A DNA stretch of 64,000 bases from Zerene cesonia (taxonomy: Eukaryota > Arthropoda > Insecta > Lepidoptera > Pieridae): the NCBI RefSeq assembly GCF_012273895.1, contig NC_052117.1, positions 1,860,001-1,924,000 of the forward strand, written 5' to 3'. The notes below the pieces were generated by a model. The model saw nothing but the letters and a program-made list of their open reading frames with translations, ran no database searches and had not been told where the DNA came from. The translations under genes and the position numbers were made by a program. Below, one piece after another: positions 34,706-49,700 of this stretch; the first letter of the stretch is position 1, and each line of letters starts with the position of its first letter.

Positions 34706-37700
34706 ATGCAGCTTTCAAAGCACATGAAAGTTGCGGCAGGTTGCATGGGTGCAGCGATATTTGGAATTCTGTTTGGTTGGGTCTTATTCCCGGCCATTCT
34801 TAAGAATCAATTGAAAAAGGTAAGTAAAGAAAAATATACCTTATACACTTCACCGCAATATTTAAAACACAGTTATATTACGATTTCGTAAGACGGGCTA
34901 GATTCCCGCGTATATGTCGGCAAATGTTTCTTCGTTAATGTATTGATGCACCTCTAAGTTGTGACCTGTGGAAAACTACACAGAAATAGGAGACCGACGG
35001 CATGCAACCTGCGCTGAGTTATGTTTGAAAAAATAATTCATAACTTATGTAGGTATTTGCATAAGTCTTATGAAAAATAATGTGACTGATCACAATTTGT
35101 GGATAGATTAGATTACAATCTCGTGAGTTAGACTATAAGTCTAACGGTTTATAATCTTACGGCAATAGGTTTTTTTGCCAAACCGTAGCAACGCAACGCG
35201 GGTTCGAATCCCGCTTCGATATCAATTTTTTTCTATTCTTTCAAAATTTCTCATTTATGAAGCATTTAAATGCTATAAATCTAAAAATTAAAATTAGTTA
35301 ATTAAATTCCATGTTTTTCTAGTTATTCTATAAAATGCGTGTACGTATACGTTTCACGTATTTATATAATATATTAATGATAAATCTTTCGTTTGGGTGT
35401 AATATAAACCCGTACTACGTACGTACGTCTTGTACGTACAATGTCTTCATGCCATAATTTGGTATGAAATCTTTGGAATTTGAATAGAAAATAAATAGTA
35501 AAAACCAGTTTATGTCCCTATAAATTACATCGCAAGATCACATCTATTATTTTAATACCTATAACATCTCATCGGTCTTTTTTGTTACATTATTACTTAG
35601 AATTGAAATTCGTAAAACGAAAATTCTCAGCTAAAGCTAACTTCCATAATATTAACACTTCATCATAGTATAAAACTAAAAACTAAACTAAAAGAAATTA
35701 ACATGAAAAAGGGTTCGCTCTGTGGGCGTTTGCTATAAGACAATATTATCAAAAAAATTGGTCGTAAAGCGAGTCGGATTCGTGATTATAAATGTTCCGG
35801 ACAAACACAAGTACAATTGCAAATAAATAGTCACCCATCTAATTTATGACCATCAAGCTTCGCGTAACCATCATTTTCTATTCATTGTTATTTGTTAATA
35901 CTAATGATGAGAATTATTAATTATTATTTATTATTTATAATTAATTATATTAATTATTATAACGATTAATAATTATGTTAAAGCGGCATATAATTGTTAT
36001 AGCGGCAACATAAATAAATCATCTCTAAAATTTCAGTATCTATAACAATTCATGTGATACAGCCTGATGACAGACGGACAAACAGACAGACACACTGACA
36101 TACGGATAGTGAAGTCTTAGTAATAAGGTCTCGTTTTACCCTTCGGGTACGGAACCCTAAGAACATTTATCCTCGAGCAACCTTCACAAATTTCATAGTG
36201 GGCAGGTGTTTTTATAAATGAATCAGACAATTGGAAGGGCTCTGATTCATAACAGATTTCTATTTTACGTGTAGACTTGATAACGAGGATAGAAAATTAA
36301 TTCGTAAATCAAATTAAGTTTCAGTTTGAGACGATTAAAACAAATTTTGTGGTTAAAATATGTATATAAATAAAAATAAATCTGATTAGATGGGTAATGT
36401 GATTTGTAAATTTCTAAACAAAAGTTGTAATTAAATTCATCATCATTATCATCAGCCCATACACCGTTTTGATCAGTGGTGATGTTATACACGCGCAGAT
36501 AAATTGAAAAATCAATTTATTTCCTGCTCGCTCGCCTGGTCTCGAACCCCGACTTGTCGATTTCAATTCTGAGGTCCTCACCACCGACCCAGCACTGCTT
36601 TATGTAATTAAATACCAAGAAGAAACTTCTCGAAATATTGTTCTAATGATACCTACGTGACTACAACTAATTAATGTAGACCGTATTATTTGCTTGCACT
36701 ATCATAATTGTCATTTGACATGAATTTTATCCATGTATTAATAAAAGTATCTACATATATTATCCACTTTCATATACCATAGCGTGTTAAAATATAAATT
36801 AACACAAAACGGTGAAAAATGTTATAAAATTTAATGGCAGTCATTATTTAAACGAAGAAAACTACATAACATTTACATTATAGATCTATAAATAATTTAC
36901 AATAATTAGCATCAAATAATACTATTCAATTATGTATTGAAAATGATATATTTATTTACTGATTGTCTAAAGTGTGTTTACCTATGTTTTTCTATATTTC
37001 TCTCTATAAATGCATATGTATCTTTTTCATTGGCTTGTGGTGATACATGGATATTATCGTTTTTTTTTTTTAACCCGATTTAACATGTTATTTAGACTCC
37101 AACCAGAAAAAAATCTTATTATTTCGAAGGAAATGGCGCTGTCAAAGAAGACGGATGTGCGCAAGATGTGGGAGACCATACCCTTCGCCTTGGACTTTAA
37201 AGTTTATCTGTTTAACTATACCAACCCGGATGAGGTGCAAAAAGGTGGAATACCTATTGTTAAGGAGGTTGGACCTTATTATTTTGAGTGAGTATATAAT
37301 CTATACACACAGTACTTGCTTAAATGGTCTATAGTGTATAATATGGTCTTACTAATTGGTCCCTAGGGCAAATCCTAATTTAAAAATTTCACACTATACG
37401 CTCGTCTCAGCTATAGCGGATTATCCCAAGATAGCATCTAATCGGAATGAAGTTTTGATATTTGGCACAGTTAAATTCAAATAAATTTCAAAGAAACCTC
37501 TATTATGGACATATCGTATACAATTACAGTAATAAAAGTGAATAATATCTCCTGTATCATTCGATGAGAATTTATGATCATAAATACATATGTAAAGTCA
37601 TTTAGTTACGGTGATTAAAAAGGTTTACGTACTTGCAAACTTGTGTTTACTGTTGTCGTACCGTTTTACTAGTCACGTAATGAGAAAAATGTTGAGCTGC

Positions 37701-40700
37701 CGAATCACTGTAATTTTTGATACGAAACAAGTAGTCTTTTATTAGAAATATACATTTATTTTTCATGTATTAAATACAAGTTATGATCACATAAAACAAT
37801 TGAAAAGAACATATATTTATCGATGTTGTAAGTGAGTTTTAACAAAAAAACACATGACATGTAACAGGTTTTGAATAGGAAACGAATCATCAATATCGGT
37901 TCACTCAGTAAAAATTTATGGGGTTACAAACCCAAAGAAATACATTCGAACTTAGAACCATCTCCGATTTTTTTGAAGTCGATAATAGATTTGTGATTCC
38001 AATACCTATTTTAATAATAAGGATTTTATATTTATTATTTTTATATTTTTAATATCATACGTCTTTATCTCAAAGCCATAATAGCTCCAAAAACTAGCTT
38101 CTACGCGTCAAATAGTTTTAATGAATATCATGTTACATAATCAACGGATGTTCCGAAACTTTTCATATATCAGACCCAAATGTTCACCAGAAAATGAAGG
38201 TCCATGTAACAGGTGCCCATAATCACAGCAACTAAATTAAAACAAGACCCTATGCTCGCTATATTAATGAGAAACTACGAGATCCCTTTTATTAAACACA
38301 TATTCCATCATGGCAGACTTGTTACCCAAAAATATACATTTAGAATATAACATGCTTAATGAAATGGCTTTCTGAAGATTATTTGACAAAAGTAGTAAAA
38401 CCAAGGATTTAATTAAACTATTAATCAAATAGCAGCTTTATAAAAAAACGTTTCTTTAATGCTTACTTAAATCCTATTGAAATTAGATAATGTTATTTTT
38501 TTGTTCTTTATTTCTGGTCTTACTGTTATGAATATTTTACCGTATAAACCCCGTTAGTTTACAATATAACGCGATATTATAAGAGATTATAAGGTGAGGA
38601 AAAATTTGGAACTGTACTAAAGCATTTACAATTCTTTTTTGTTACTTTATAATCTGTCCTCGGCAAACCACAACCACAGTATTTGTTGATATTTTTATTT
38701 ACTTTATTTTATTCAATTTGGGATTTCGAAAAAAGAATACTTATTATAAAAACTATTAATTCTAAAATTGTCAATATGATAACAAAAAAATACGTTTCTT
38801 TACTTGCAATAATAATAAATCTATTTTTACAGATAAGCATACTTTAAATTTGCTCGTATAAATTAAAAAATAATTAATAACAAAGAGGAATCTAAATTGT
38901 TATAGCGGCAGCAGAAACACATATTCTCTGAAATTTTCAAATCTTTCTATCACGGTTCATAAGATACAGCCTGAGAGATGAACATACTAGCGGAGAAACA
39001 GACGGCGAAGTATTTTTCTCGTTTGATGTGGGAGATATTTATTTTAAATTATATGTTTCTAATAAAATAGTTTTCATGTATTATATTCAAATCATTTGGC
39101 TCAAATCGCCTTTGATAAATCACTTACAATAACAATTTTTTCAACGTTTATGTTGGATCAAAATTTCAAGGAAGATGTTTTTATAATTTTGTTAAAATGA
39201 CTTTCGCTTCATTCTTTTGTACAAATTTAACCTCAAATTGTACAGGTTTTAAACGAACACACAAGATATCAACATGTAATAGAAACTGAGCTGTAAAACG
39301 ATCTTTAACACTAATTATATACTCCATTACTTACCAAACCTTCTAAAAACCTTTGACATCCCTTTCCTCGTCATGTTTCTAAGAAAATACGGATATCGTG
39401 TCATTAAAATTGAAACAACGTGTCGCTGGGTACAGAACAATGAACAAACCGGTTATTTGCTTTGATACAATTGTCTTTGATGTACACTGTATGTCGTCAA
39501 GGCACCCCGAGTCCTATTAAAATCATAAAGCGATTTTCTATTTGGTATCCTTCGGGTTGAGCCTTAGTTAGGATCAATTAAATATCACCCATGTGTAAAC
39601 GTGGCTAAGGTGTCAATTTGTAACATATTTTTATTCTCATTGTTTATGATATTACAACTTGGCTACTTCCTCTATAAAATAAAGCTAAACATAGCGTTCT
39701 TATTTGTTTAGTAACAGCACTTATATCTCAAGAACGATTCAACAGATCTGAAAATTTCTTGCTGGGTTGGTTGTGGTTCCACTAGCAAATGTAACTGTTA
39801 AAAATTAGAAAAACTTCCAAAAAAAGTCTCAGTCTTTGAACTAGAAGCATTGAATTCTATTCAATACCTTTCCGTTGTAAATTATGTACGTTATATGGAC
39901 TCATCATCATCATCATCATCATCAGCCCATATATGTTCCCACTGTTGGGCACAGGCCTCCTATGAGGGTTCAGGCCATAATCCACCACGCTGGCCAAGTG
40001 CGGGTTGGCAGATGTCACATGTCGTCGAACTTTTAATTCTTGGACATGCCGGTTTCCTCACGATGTTTTCCTTCACCGTTTAAGCAGTGGTGATGTTATC
40101 CACATGCGCAGATAAATTGAAAAATCAATTTATTTCCTTTACGCTCGCCCGGTCTCGAACCCCGACTTATCGATTTTGAAGTCCGAGGTTCTCACCACTG
40201 AGCCACCACTGCTTATATGCTATATGGACTCAAGTCACAGTAACAGTTTTGAGGATGACTGAATGAATGTTTTACAAAACAAATAGATAATTGCGTTTGA
40301 AAAAAATATGATATATCTACAAAATAGTATAATATTTAATTGCACATCAAGTACATATTTTATTGGGGGCTTCATCCGTTGCTATAGCATTCAAGGACCA
40401 CGAGTCTAGACAACGGTGAAAGTATTTTTAAAATCGGTTCAGTACTTCCTGAGATGAGTGTGTGCAAACTCTACTGTTATTAGTATAGATTTAAAGTAAA
40501 ACGGTATTTTGAATAATTCGAATGTTCTAGAGAATGGAAAGAGAAGGTAGACATCGAAGACCATGACGATGTAGATACTATAACGTATCGAAAGCGAGAC
40601 ACGTTTTATTTCAAGAAGGAACTTTCTGGCCCTGGGCTAACTGGTGAAGAAGAAATAATTATACCCCATATGTTCATGATTGTAAGTACTATTTTCATAA

Positions 40701-43700
40701 TAAATAATGTAGGTGTATAAAGAGATGTGTCCTGAAATATATAAAAAATACACAAATTCAAATTTTTTAAATTGATGATAATAAATAACAAAAGACATTA
40801 TCTTGGTCCAATATGTATGCAACATTTAATCTAATAGCTACCTACCACTCATACTTTAATAACTCATTAAGGGTTGATATTTCAATCTATGGGTTAACTT
40901 ATTCATCAAATATGATATTAATTAACCGTTTCAAAAGTATATAGTCTAATTACCGGACTTCTTACATTTTACATGTGACGTTTTTATAATGTTGTATAAT
41001 AATTGAACAGACAACTTTTAACCAAGGATTGGGAAATCGGCCCTTACTAAAATATATACAAATCACAGAAAACACTACATATAATACAAGCAAACTCATA
41101 TAAAAGTAAAATTGAGATGTGTTGTATTTTTGTGAATATTTCTCAAATCACAGTAAATCCTTTTTGGTTGAGGAAAATCTTTTCAATGCGTGTTACCGTT
41201 ATGATAATGTAAAACATCTGTAGCTTTGATTTTAGCCTTAGGAGCGCTGAAAGCATAATGTATGAAAATTTATTATTTCAATATTGTTTTTCTTACTTTC
41301 ATCTGACGCCCTAAAACGAAGAAGGTTCTCACTTCGAAGTAATTTTCTTTTATGTTTTCTTTAATCGATAATTCCGTCAGTTTTCAATAGATTTACGTGA
41401 TTCTTTTTTATGTTTTAACGGAATTTGGTCCTATTTTGAGTGGTCAGGGACCAGGGATCTTTTTCGTAGAAAAGAATTACGTATCTTGCATACATTGAAG
41501 CAGTGTACGTGGCTACCAATTGCTGATGCCTCAGTTTTTCTTACCTTGCATCCCAACCCGTACCGTCCCAACCCGTCAATATACATTATCTAATATATAA
41601 AATTCTCGTGTCACAGTTTTCGTTGCCAAACTCCTCTGAAACGGCTTGATCGATTTTGATGAAATTTTTTGTGCGTATCCGCTATCTATGAGAATCGGCC
41701 AACATCTATTTTTCATCCCCCTAAATGATAATAGAAAGGCAGAACAACGTTCGCCGGGTCAGCTAGTTAAATATAAAGAAACTAAATTATATATTGCAAA
41801 TTGACGATACAAAAGCGCTTCTGAAGGAAGTCAAGTTGAATGAATAAATCTTTCAGTTTGAGTTTGAATGAGCACATTTACTACATTTTTCCTGGTTTCT
41901 CGTGTCGAAAATTCGTTTCTTTTTATTAACACGCTTTTATAAGCATCATCTGTGTTTGTTTGTAACCGACTTCTTTAGATTAGATTTTGACCCACTTTAT
42001 ACGATTTGATTAAAACTTTGATACAAATACGATACGGATCGGTGACAATACAATAATTTGGACTTATCTTATTACCCTGTTTTGGTTCGCCAGAATCAAA
42101 TAATTTCCTTATATTATACTCTGTACAAGAGCAAAACTTGTTTTTCTATTTATTTATTTTTTTATTACATATTTTATTTAGTGTAACGTTCATACAAATA
42201 CAATAATTGTTACAGAGTATGGCAACGGTTGTGTCTCGCGATAAGCCAGCTATGCTCAGCATGTTAGGAAAGGCGTTTAACGGCATTTTTGATGGCCCAG
42301 AGAATATTTTCTTGAGAGTGAAAGCCCTAGATCTCCTATTTAGAGGTGTGATTATAAATTGTGCTCGAACAGAGTTCGCGCCAAAAGCAGTTTGCACCGC
42401 ACTGAAGAAAGAAGCAGCTAATAGTTTGATATTTGAACCAAATAATCAATATAGGTTTTCCCTCTTCGGAATGGTGAGTTTTTATTGTTTTAACAGTAAA
42501 ATATAGCGTAATACATAACTAGTTTTGCGTTAAATATAGATTGAAAATTATAGGACAATGTCAATTTATCTCAGCTTTCTGTAAAAAGAACAGTCATCTG
42601 AAATTCCTTGTATGTAATTGTACTGTATTTTATAAAACAAATAAATAGTACTTGTGATTTAAGTACAAAATAAATCGTAACAGCTGGTTTGGACATTATA
42701 ATGGAAGTATATACATCATCATAAGCTTCCAGCTAACCGTCATGAACATATTGTATTTATCAACCGACTTCCAAAAAAGGGAGGAGGTTATCAAGTCGAC
42801 TCACTCACACATCGATTCAATGTCAGAACTTTCGGCCGGGAGAACGGATTTTGATGATTTTTTTTTTATTTGAAAGCTGGTGCCTCCCGCACGGTCACTT
42901 TTAAATATGGTCTATTACTGACGGATAATGTTTTGCAGGCGGGTTTTTTGTTTGTTAAAAAAAACTGTTATTTTTGGTTTCATTTCCTTAATAACTCAGA
43001 ACTCGTCACTTCTGAAGCCAAATATAATTACCAGAAAACAATAAATCGTAAGAAATAAAATAATCATAAAAAACAAGAACTGTCCCACAATTAAAAGTAA
43101 TGATTCACAATCATTTTATGGATAGAGATTTCCGACATCTTCAAATAACTCGCTTAGTTTATATTTTCAGAAAACATATTTGAGAATATCCAAAATAAGA
43201 TTTAGCTCGTAAACAACGATAATCCTAATGGCTTTCTCGCACAGAAATTATTCAATGTTTTCCAAATAAAATAACAGAATATAAAGGATTTTCTCTGTGG
43301 GGTTTATATGCGTAAAAAGAAAGTGTAGTCATAGTAAACAACTTGTAGTTTATTAATTTTGACGCCTTTGCCAAGGATCTGTACCAAGGTGTAAATAAAT
43401 GCTACAGTGTGTGATTTGGGGAGCTAAAGGCCTATATATTTTTCTCTACTTTTCCAGTATTCATCTATACCCATCCTTAATCCTTCCCTCATCCCTTAAA
43501 TGATAAATAATATAAACATATAACTATTTGGTCACAACAGACTAAAGTGAACGAATTTTGAGCAACATAATTATTTATTAAAGGTTAAAAAGCAAATAAT
43601 AAAAATGCTAAATTTTTAGTTTTACAGCATTGAAATGCTTTAAAACTAAACGTTTCTCAGTAAAAATATTTAATAAAAACTTTTAGGGAGACAAATTGAT

Positions 43701-46700
43701 TATTTTTAACATTAGCATGTCCTGATATTTTTAACTCGGTCGCACTCTAAGTGTAGAATTAAATAGGCAGTTTCTTTTTCTTCGTTAAAAGGCTGTCAAC
43801 TTAAATACTGAAACACTTTTCCACATTCAGCTTTTTAATTCGGGTTACGTAGTAATCTTACGAATAATTGTAGTTCTGTCAGGTCTGTCTTTATGTCACA
43901 GCCAGAATAATAACGCTTAGAAACAGAATATCCGCTAGAAGAATGAAGCAAATCCATATTGGCTCAGTCAACAACACAACATTCAAGATGGCGGCCAAAA
44001 ATACATAAGACATTAACGTTGTTGTTTGTTTATCTACGGAACCTATGCGTGTTCCAACCCGCACTTGATTAAATTTAGTAAAATTATTCATAAACAGCTA
44101 TGACAAATAAATACCAGTTTTAGTTAATAAATCATCAATTTAGAAAGAGGTTTTAAAAATCAATACTAAATTCTAAACACGAATTCATGTTTTAAAAGTA
44201 TTTCAAACGAGACAAGGCATTTATAAGCCAATCTTCTAATACGCTAATTATTCATTAACTAATTGTTATAGCCAATTTTGCTGGTATAAATTTTCACATC
44301 CCACTTACGATGTAATTTTAGTCAACCTACACTGTAGTACTTTTCTCTAAGAAAAAATTGTTAAGTATGTGCCAAAATAATTGTAAATAGATGATAGACT
44401 GTGATTCTTAAAAAACAGTCATCAGATCTCAGGTTTCACACAATTTTCTTTGTTACAGCGCAATGCCACAATAGATGCCCATGTGGTCACAGTGAAACGA
44501 GGCATTAAAAACGTCATGGATGTTGGCAAGGTGGTAGCGATCGACGGTAAAACGGAGCAGGATGTGTGGAGAGACTCTTGCAACGAGTTCCAGGGTACAG
44601 ACGGAACGGTATTCCCGCCTTTTTTGACTGAATTCGATAGGCTGGAGTCTTTTTCTGGAGATTTATGTCGGTAAGTTCAAAAGGGTATCAATTTTATGTC
44701 TATATTTATTGGACGACTATTTCGGTTTTGTTGTCAAAAAGGATTTGTAAATTAAATTTTTAGTTTTATAGCATTGAAATGCTTTATAAATGAGAAATTT
44801 TGAAAGAACAGAAAATATTTGATCACGAGGCAGGATTCGAACCTGCGTTTCTTGCCTAACCGTAGCAATTCTTATTACCAATAAGCAAACTTTGTAAGGA
44901 CGGAAGAGTGTTAAATTTGGCACATTTATAGTTTCTAATTTCTATAGAGGAGTATATAAGCTAATGCTTTATAAAAATGATTGTAAAAAAAAAATTAAGA
45001 AAATATAACACACTCTAAGTACGATACGTTTGATACAGAAACGCATAATGAACTTGTATATGATTAACTAGCTGCGCCCCGCGGTTTCACCCGCGTAAGT
45101 CCATATCCCGTAGGAATATCGGGATAAAAGTTGCCTATATGTTATTCCAGTTATCCAGCTGTCTACGTACCAAATTTCATTGCAATCGGTTCAGTAGTTT
45201 TTGCGTGAAAGAGCAATAAACACTCACACACATCCTTACAAACTTTCGCATTTAAAATATTATAAAGATGTCTGAGTCTATTCTTTAAAATTTTTCATTC
45301 TTTTCAATCCTTAAAAAATAGAATATTATATTATAATATTTTTCATTCTAGAACATTCAAACCATGGTACCAGAAAAAGACGTCATACCGAGGTATCAAG
45401 ACAAATAGATACATCGCAAACATCGGAGACCTGGCCAATGATCCTGAACTCCAATGCTACTGTATTACCCCAGGCAATTGCCCCCCTAAAGGCCTGATGG
45501 ACCTCTCTAAATGTATGGGAGCACCCATGTATGTGTCACTACCACATTACTACGATAGTGACCCAGACCTATTGAAGACTGTTAAAGGACTGAACCCAGA
45601 TGTCGATGAACATGAAATTGTAATTGACTTTGAACCTGTGAGTATATTTGATTCTGCAGAATGACAGTTAACCTTACAATCTTTTCTTAGAACATACCCT
45701 TTGTCGAAAATGATGATGACGTGCTTTTCGCTCAAACAATCTTTGTACAAAATTTTATCGAAATCTGTCCAGCCGTCCTTGAGTTACAAATAGTGTAATA
45801 ATAAGATTTGAATTATACTGCTTTCATTATTAAGTCATGTTATAAAAACTAAGCTTTGTAGGCGATAAATATGCTTAGGACTTTTAAATGCCGATATTTA
45901 TTTGAAATATATATAATATTATCATATCATATTTTACACTTATTGATAAATGTATAAAAAAAACTTAAAAAATATATGATTTCATGTTAATATCAACTAC
46001 ATTACCTCACTTGTTCATAAGGCAATTATTTAACCTGCTATCGGATATGAGATAAACTCATAGAAATATTGTATTGAAATCGATCCTTGATAGAGTGTAC
46101 AGAATTTTAATTAAATCTATTCGTTTGAAATGGGTCAAAGTCGAATCTAAAGGTTACATACAAACATCCAAATGGAGCTATTAAAATTGTGTTAATAATA
46201 CTAGCTATCACACTAATATTATAAATAAAAGTTTGTTTGTTTGGATGTTTGTCCGTCAATCGCGCTGAAACTACTGAACGGATTTTGATGAAATTTGGTA
46301 TACAGAAAGCTAATAGCTGACTTGTGTGATAGAATACGATTTATCCCGATAAATGCTCCCTTGCGATAAAGCAGGACTCTTGATATCCGGGCGGATCCGG
46401 GACAAGCATATAGTACTTAATATGCCTAACTTATTATAGACCTATGTACATACGAATTATTTCTTTAGATAACCGGAACACCAATGGTTGCAAAACAAAG
46501 GGTTCAATTCAGCTTACAACTGATGCAAACAGACAAGATGGAACTTTTCAAAGATTTACCAAACACTATGGCGCCTTTATTTTGGATTGAAGAGGTAACT
46601 ATGAATTATTATAACTAGTACCATACTTGATGCTTTCAATGTATTACCTTGTTGATTCTTTATTAAAAAGAGTTAAATTATGACATTTTATGTTTAACTA

Positions 46701-49700
46701 TTTATCATATATGTTGAACATAAAATTACGACATTTATATTCTTATTAAATGTACTTTTTTCAAAGCATAAATCCAATTTCCAATGACGTCAATAAATCA
46801 GTTCTTTTTATTATAAAGCAGCAAATTGCTTCCAATAATAATCTGAGAAATTCGCCATCTGATTCTTCCATACTGCGAAAAATTCTAGACGTCACGGCCG
46901 CAAAGAAATTATAGGCTTTAGTTTTGCATAGATTAAAAAATCATGAATGACTACTTGGGTCTTTAAATAGATGGCATATAACTCAAACTACTTAGATATA
47001 TACTATCCGTATATATACGTTACTACGGCAATTTTAACCAGCATGCTCAAAAATTGGACATATTTTGTAATCAGAACTTTGTAAAAGACGGACGGACGGA
47101 CGCGTATCACAGGAATTACTGGACTGATTTTAAATATTGTTTCAATTTTGAATATATATGTACGTTATCTCTGAATATATAGGATACATATGTAGCAGGG
47201 GCGAAGCCAGGCAGACCACTGGTATTAAATAGAATAGCGCTAAAAGAATTTTATTAACTATAGCACCGAGATTCGTGTAGAAATTGTCATATAATATGTC
47301 ATTGCTATTTGCATTCAAAGAGGCGCGATATGACACTTTAATCTTTAACCTTTACCCTCATATTCTTTCATAATTAATCAAAGTTCGGTATACACAGGAA
47401 TAACATAGAAAAAAATGACCTTGTCACTACATAAATTTCAACTGGGTGAACAAATGATTATTTGTTTATTTGAGAGATGACATGATTTGCAACCGATTTA
47501 ATTTTTGTCAAAAACAATAATTGGTTTTATAGCATTCAAATGTTTAACAAATGAAAAGTTTAGTTTTTTGTTGTAATAGAAAAAAAATTTATATGACGGT
47601 CACCAAACTTCATTCATTTAATAAATACTATTCGAGGCACACAACCTTAAACTACTATTGAGGTTGAGATGTGGTTTAGTTTAACTTGTCTTGGCCTAAG
47701 TTGTTCCTTAATTCTTGCTCTTACACTTTAGAGACATTATTTAGATGAAACTCATATTATTATAAATTCTTTTTAAAAAGCGGTTCCAAAGTAAAAAATA
47801 TGAAGATCAAAATGATGTAAATGGACTACTTTTCTTTAACTTTTTTAAATCTGCGGACTATAAAATCAGCTGCCTTTCTTGCCGATTCTACTCTGTAGAC
47901 ATCTTTTTCCTAACCGGTGGTAAATGGTGAAACTATGTTAAGATTAATTGAATCAACAAAATTTTTGAGTGTTTGTTTGTGTGTAGTTTGTTTTCATATA
48001 TATGATATTTTAAATCGCTCATTTCTTGATACAGGGTCTAGCACTAAATAAAACATTCGTCAATATGCTGAAACACCAACTCTTCATCCCGAAACGCATA
48101 GTGGGGGTGGTTCGCTGGTTGCTAGTGACGACCGGAATATTGGGTATGCTGGCTTGCCTTGTGTACCACTTCAAAGGTGAGATTAAAGTGGTGCGTGTTT
48201 AATATCGGTAGCGTCAGCAAGGAAAGTTGATCTGTAATTATTTATTATAATATTGTATTATTTATTAAAAATCGTGCAATATATGCAAGTGCACATTTGA
48301 AAAAGGAAGGAAGAATTAAAATTATTGTCTTTAAACATAGTAACAAAAATTCATTTTATCGTTTCATTTACGTTTGACATCCTATGGTACATTCTAAGTA
48401 ATCGGCAAATTTCTAAAATGTCTCTTTACCCCACAAGACACTGTAGAACCCTTGGAACTACTAACTTAAACAAACACTAAATTACCATAAACTAAACCAA
48501 AATCCTTTAGTGATCGCATTAAACTTGATAAGCGATTCAGTGAAATCCAAACAATATTGATCGGCTTACGTTGATGACTGTACTTTTATAATACCTGCTG
48601 TAGAATTAAAAATCATCTAGATAACTCATAAATACACTGTAAAACAGAGTTTATCAGGTTCAACTTGCTTAAACAGTATAAGAATGATTTGAATTTGGAA
48701 TTTCTAATTAAATAGAAAATAGATATTGTGATATATGTGTATTAAGTTCTCTGAAGTTTCGGCAGCCCCTACAAACTTCTTACTATCTACTAATCTTCAT
48801 AGAGGAGCTGGGTAGCTTTAGCTTTGTTTGTCTCCTCCCTTTTTTCCACAATCTATACGATAATAAATCTATACGATATGTTTTCTATTCTTTCTAAATT
48901 TCTCATTTATAAAGCATTTCAATGCTATAAAACTAAAAATAAAACTAACGAAGGCCGCGCGATACAATATTGTAATCATTGAAATAATGTTTCATACTGG
49001 TTGTGATTGTTCTTAACCATCTCAATAGATGGCGTGGGGTGCCCCTTAGACACATAAAACCGACAGAGTAGAACATATATGATATTATTATATAACTACT
49101 GGTATCTGTAATTATCTTAATTATATTGCCTTTTGAATAACTTCCATACTAATATTACAAATTCGAAAGTAACTCAGTATATCTTTTCTTCATACCAAAA
49201 CCACTAAACTGATTTGGTTTAAATTTTTACAAAGATAGCTTGAGAACCGAGAAAGATCATATACTTTATTCCTGAGATTTTTCCTAGAAATCCCACGGGA
49301 GCAGAAACAATGTAAGTTCTCGTTTGAATAAGCGGACAAAACCCCTGGAAAGCTAAAACTGTATAAGTAATAATGGCTCGAGACATAATCATAATCACTC
49401 TTACAAAGCCTCGTGAAAATTTCAAAAGTCCATGTTAGCATTAAGATGGGGCAATGAGACAAAACCTTTATTGTCGGATTAACGACCTCCTTCAAGTCTG
49501 GGACCCTTAAATTCGACCCATATATCCATCTTACAGTTAAATCGGATAGCTTTCTAGGCTCCTATTTCCACGATTTATTTTTATCACCTGGTCACGTATT
49601 TTGACTGCTCACTTTCAATTTCAGGCAGCCAGCCGAGATTCGCCCCATAAATGGATATAATTTAGAGAATTTGTGTCCATTTTTATGTAATATTTGCCGA

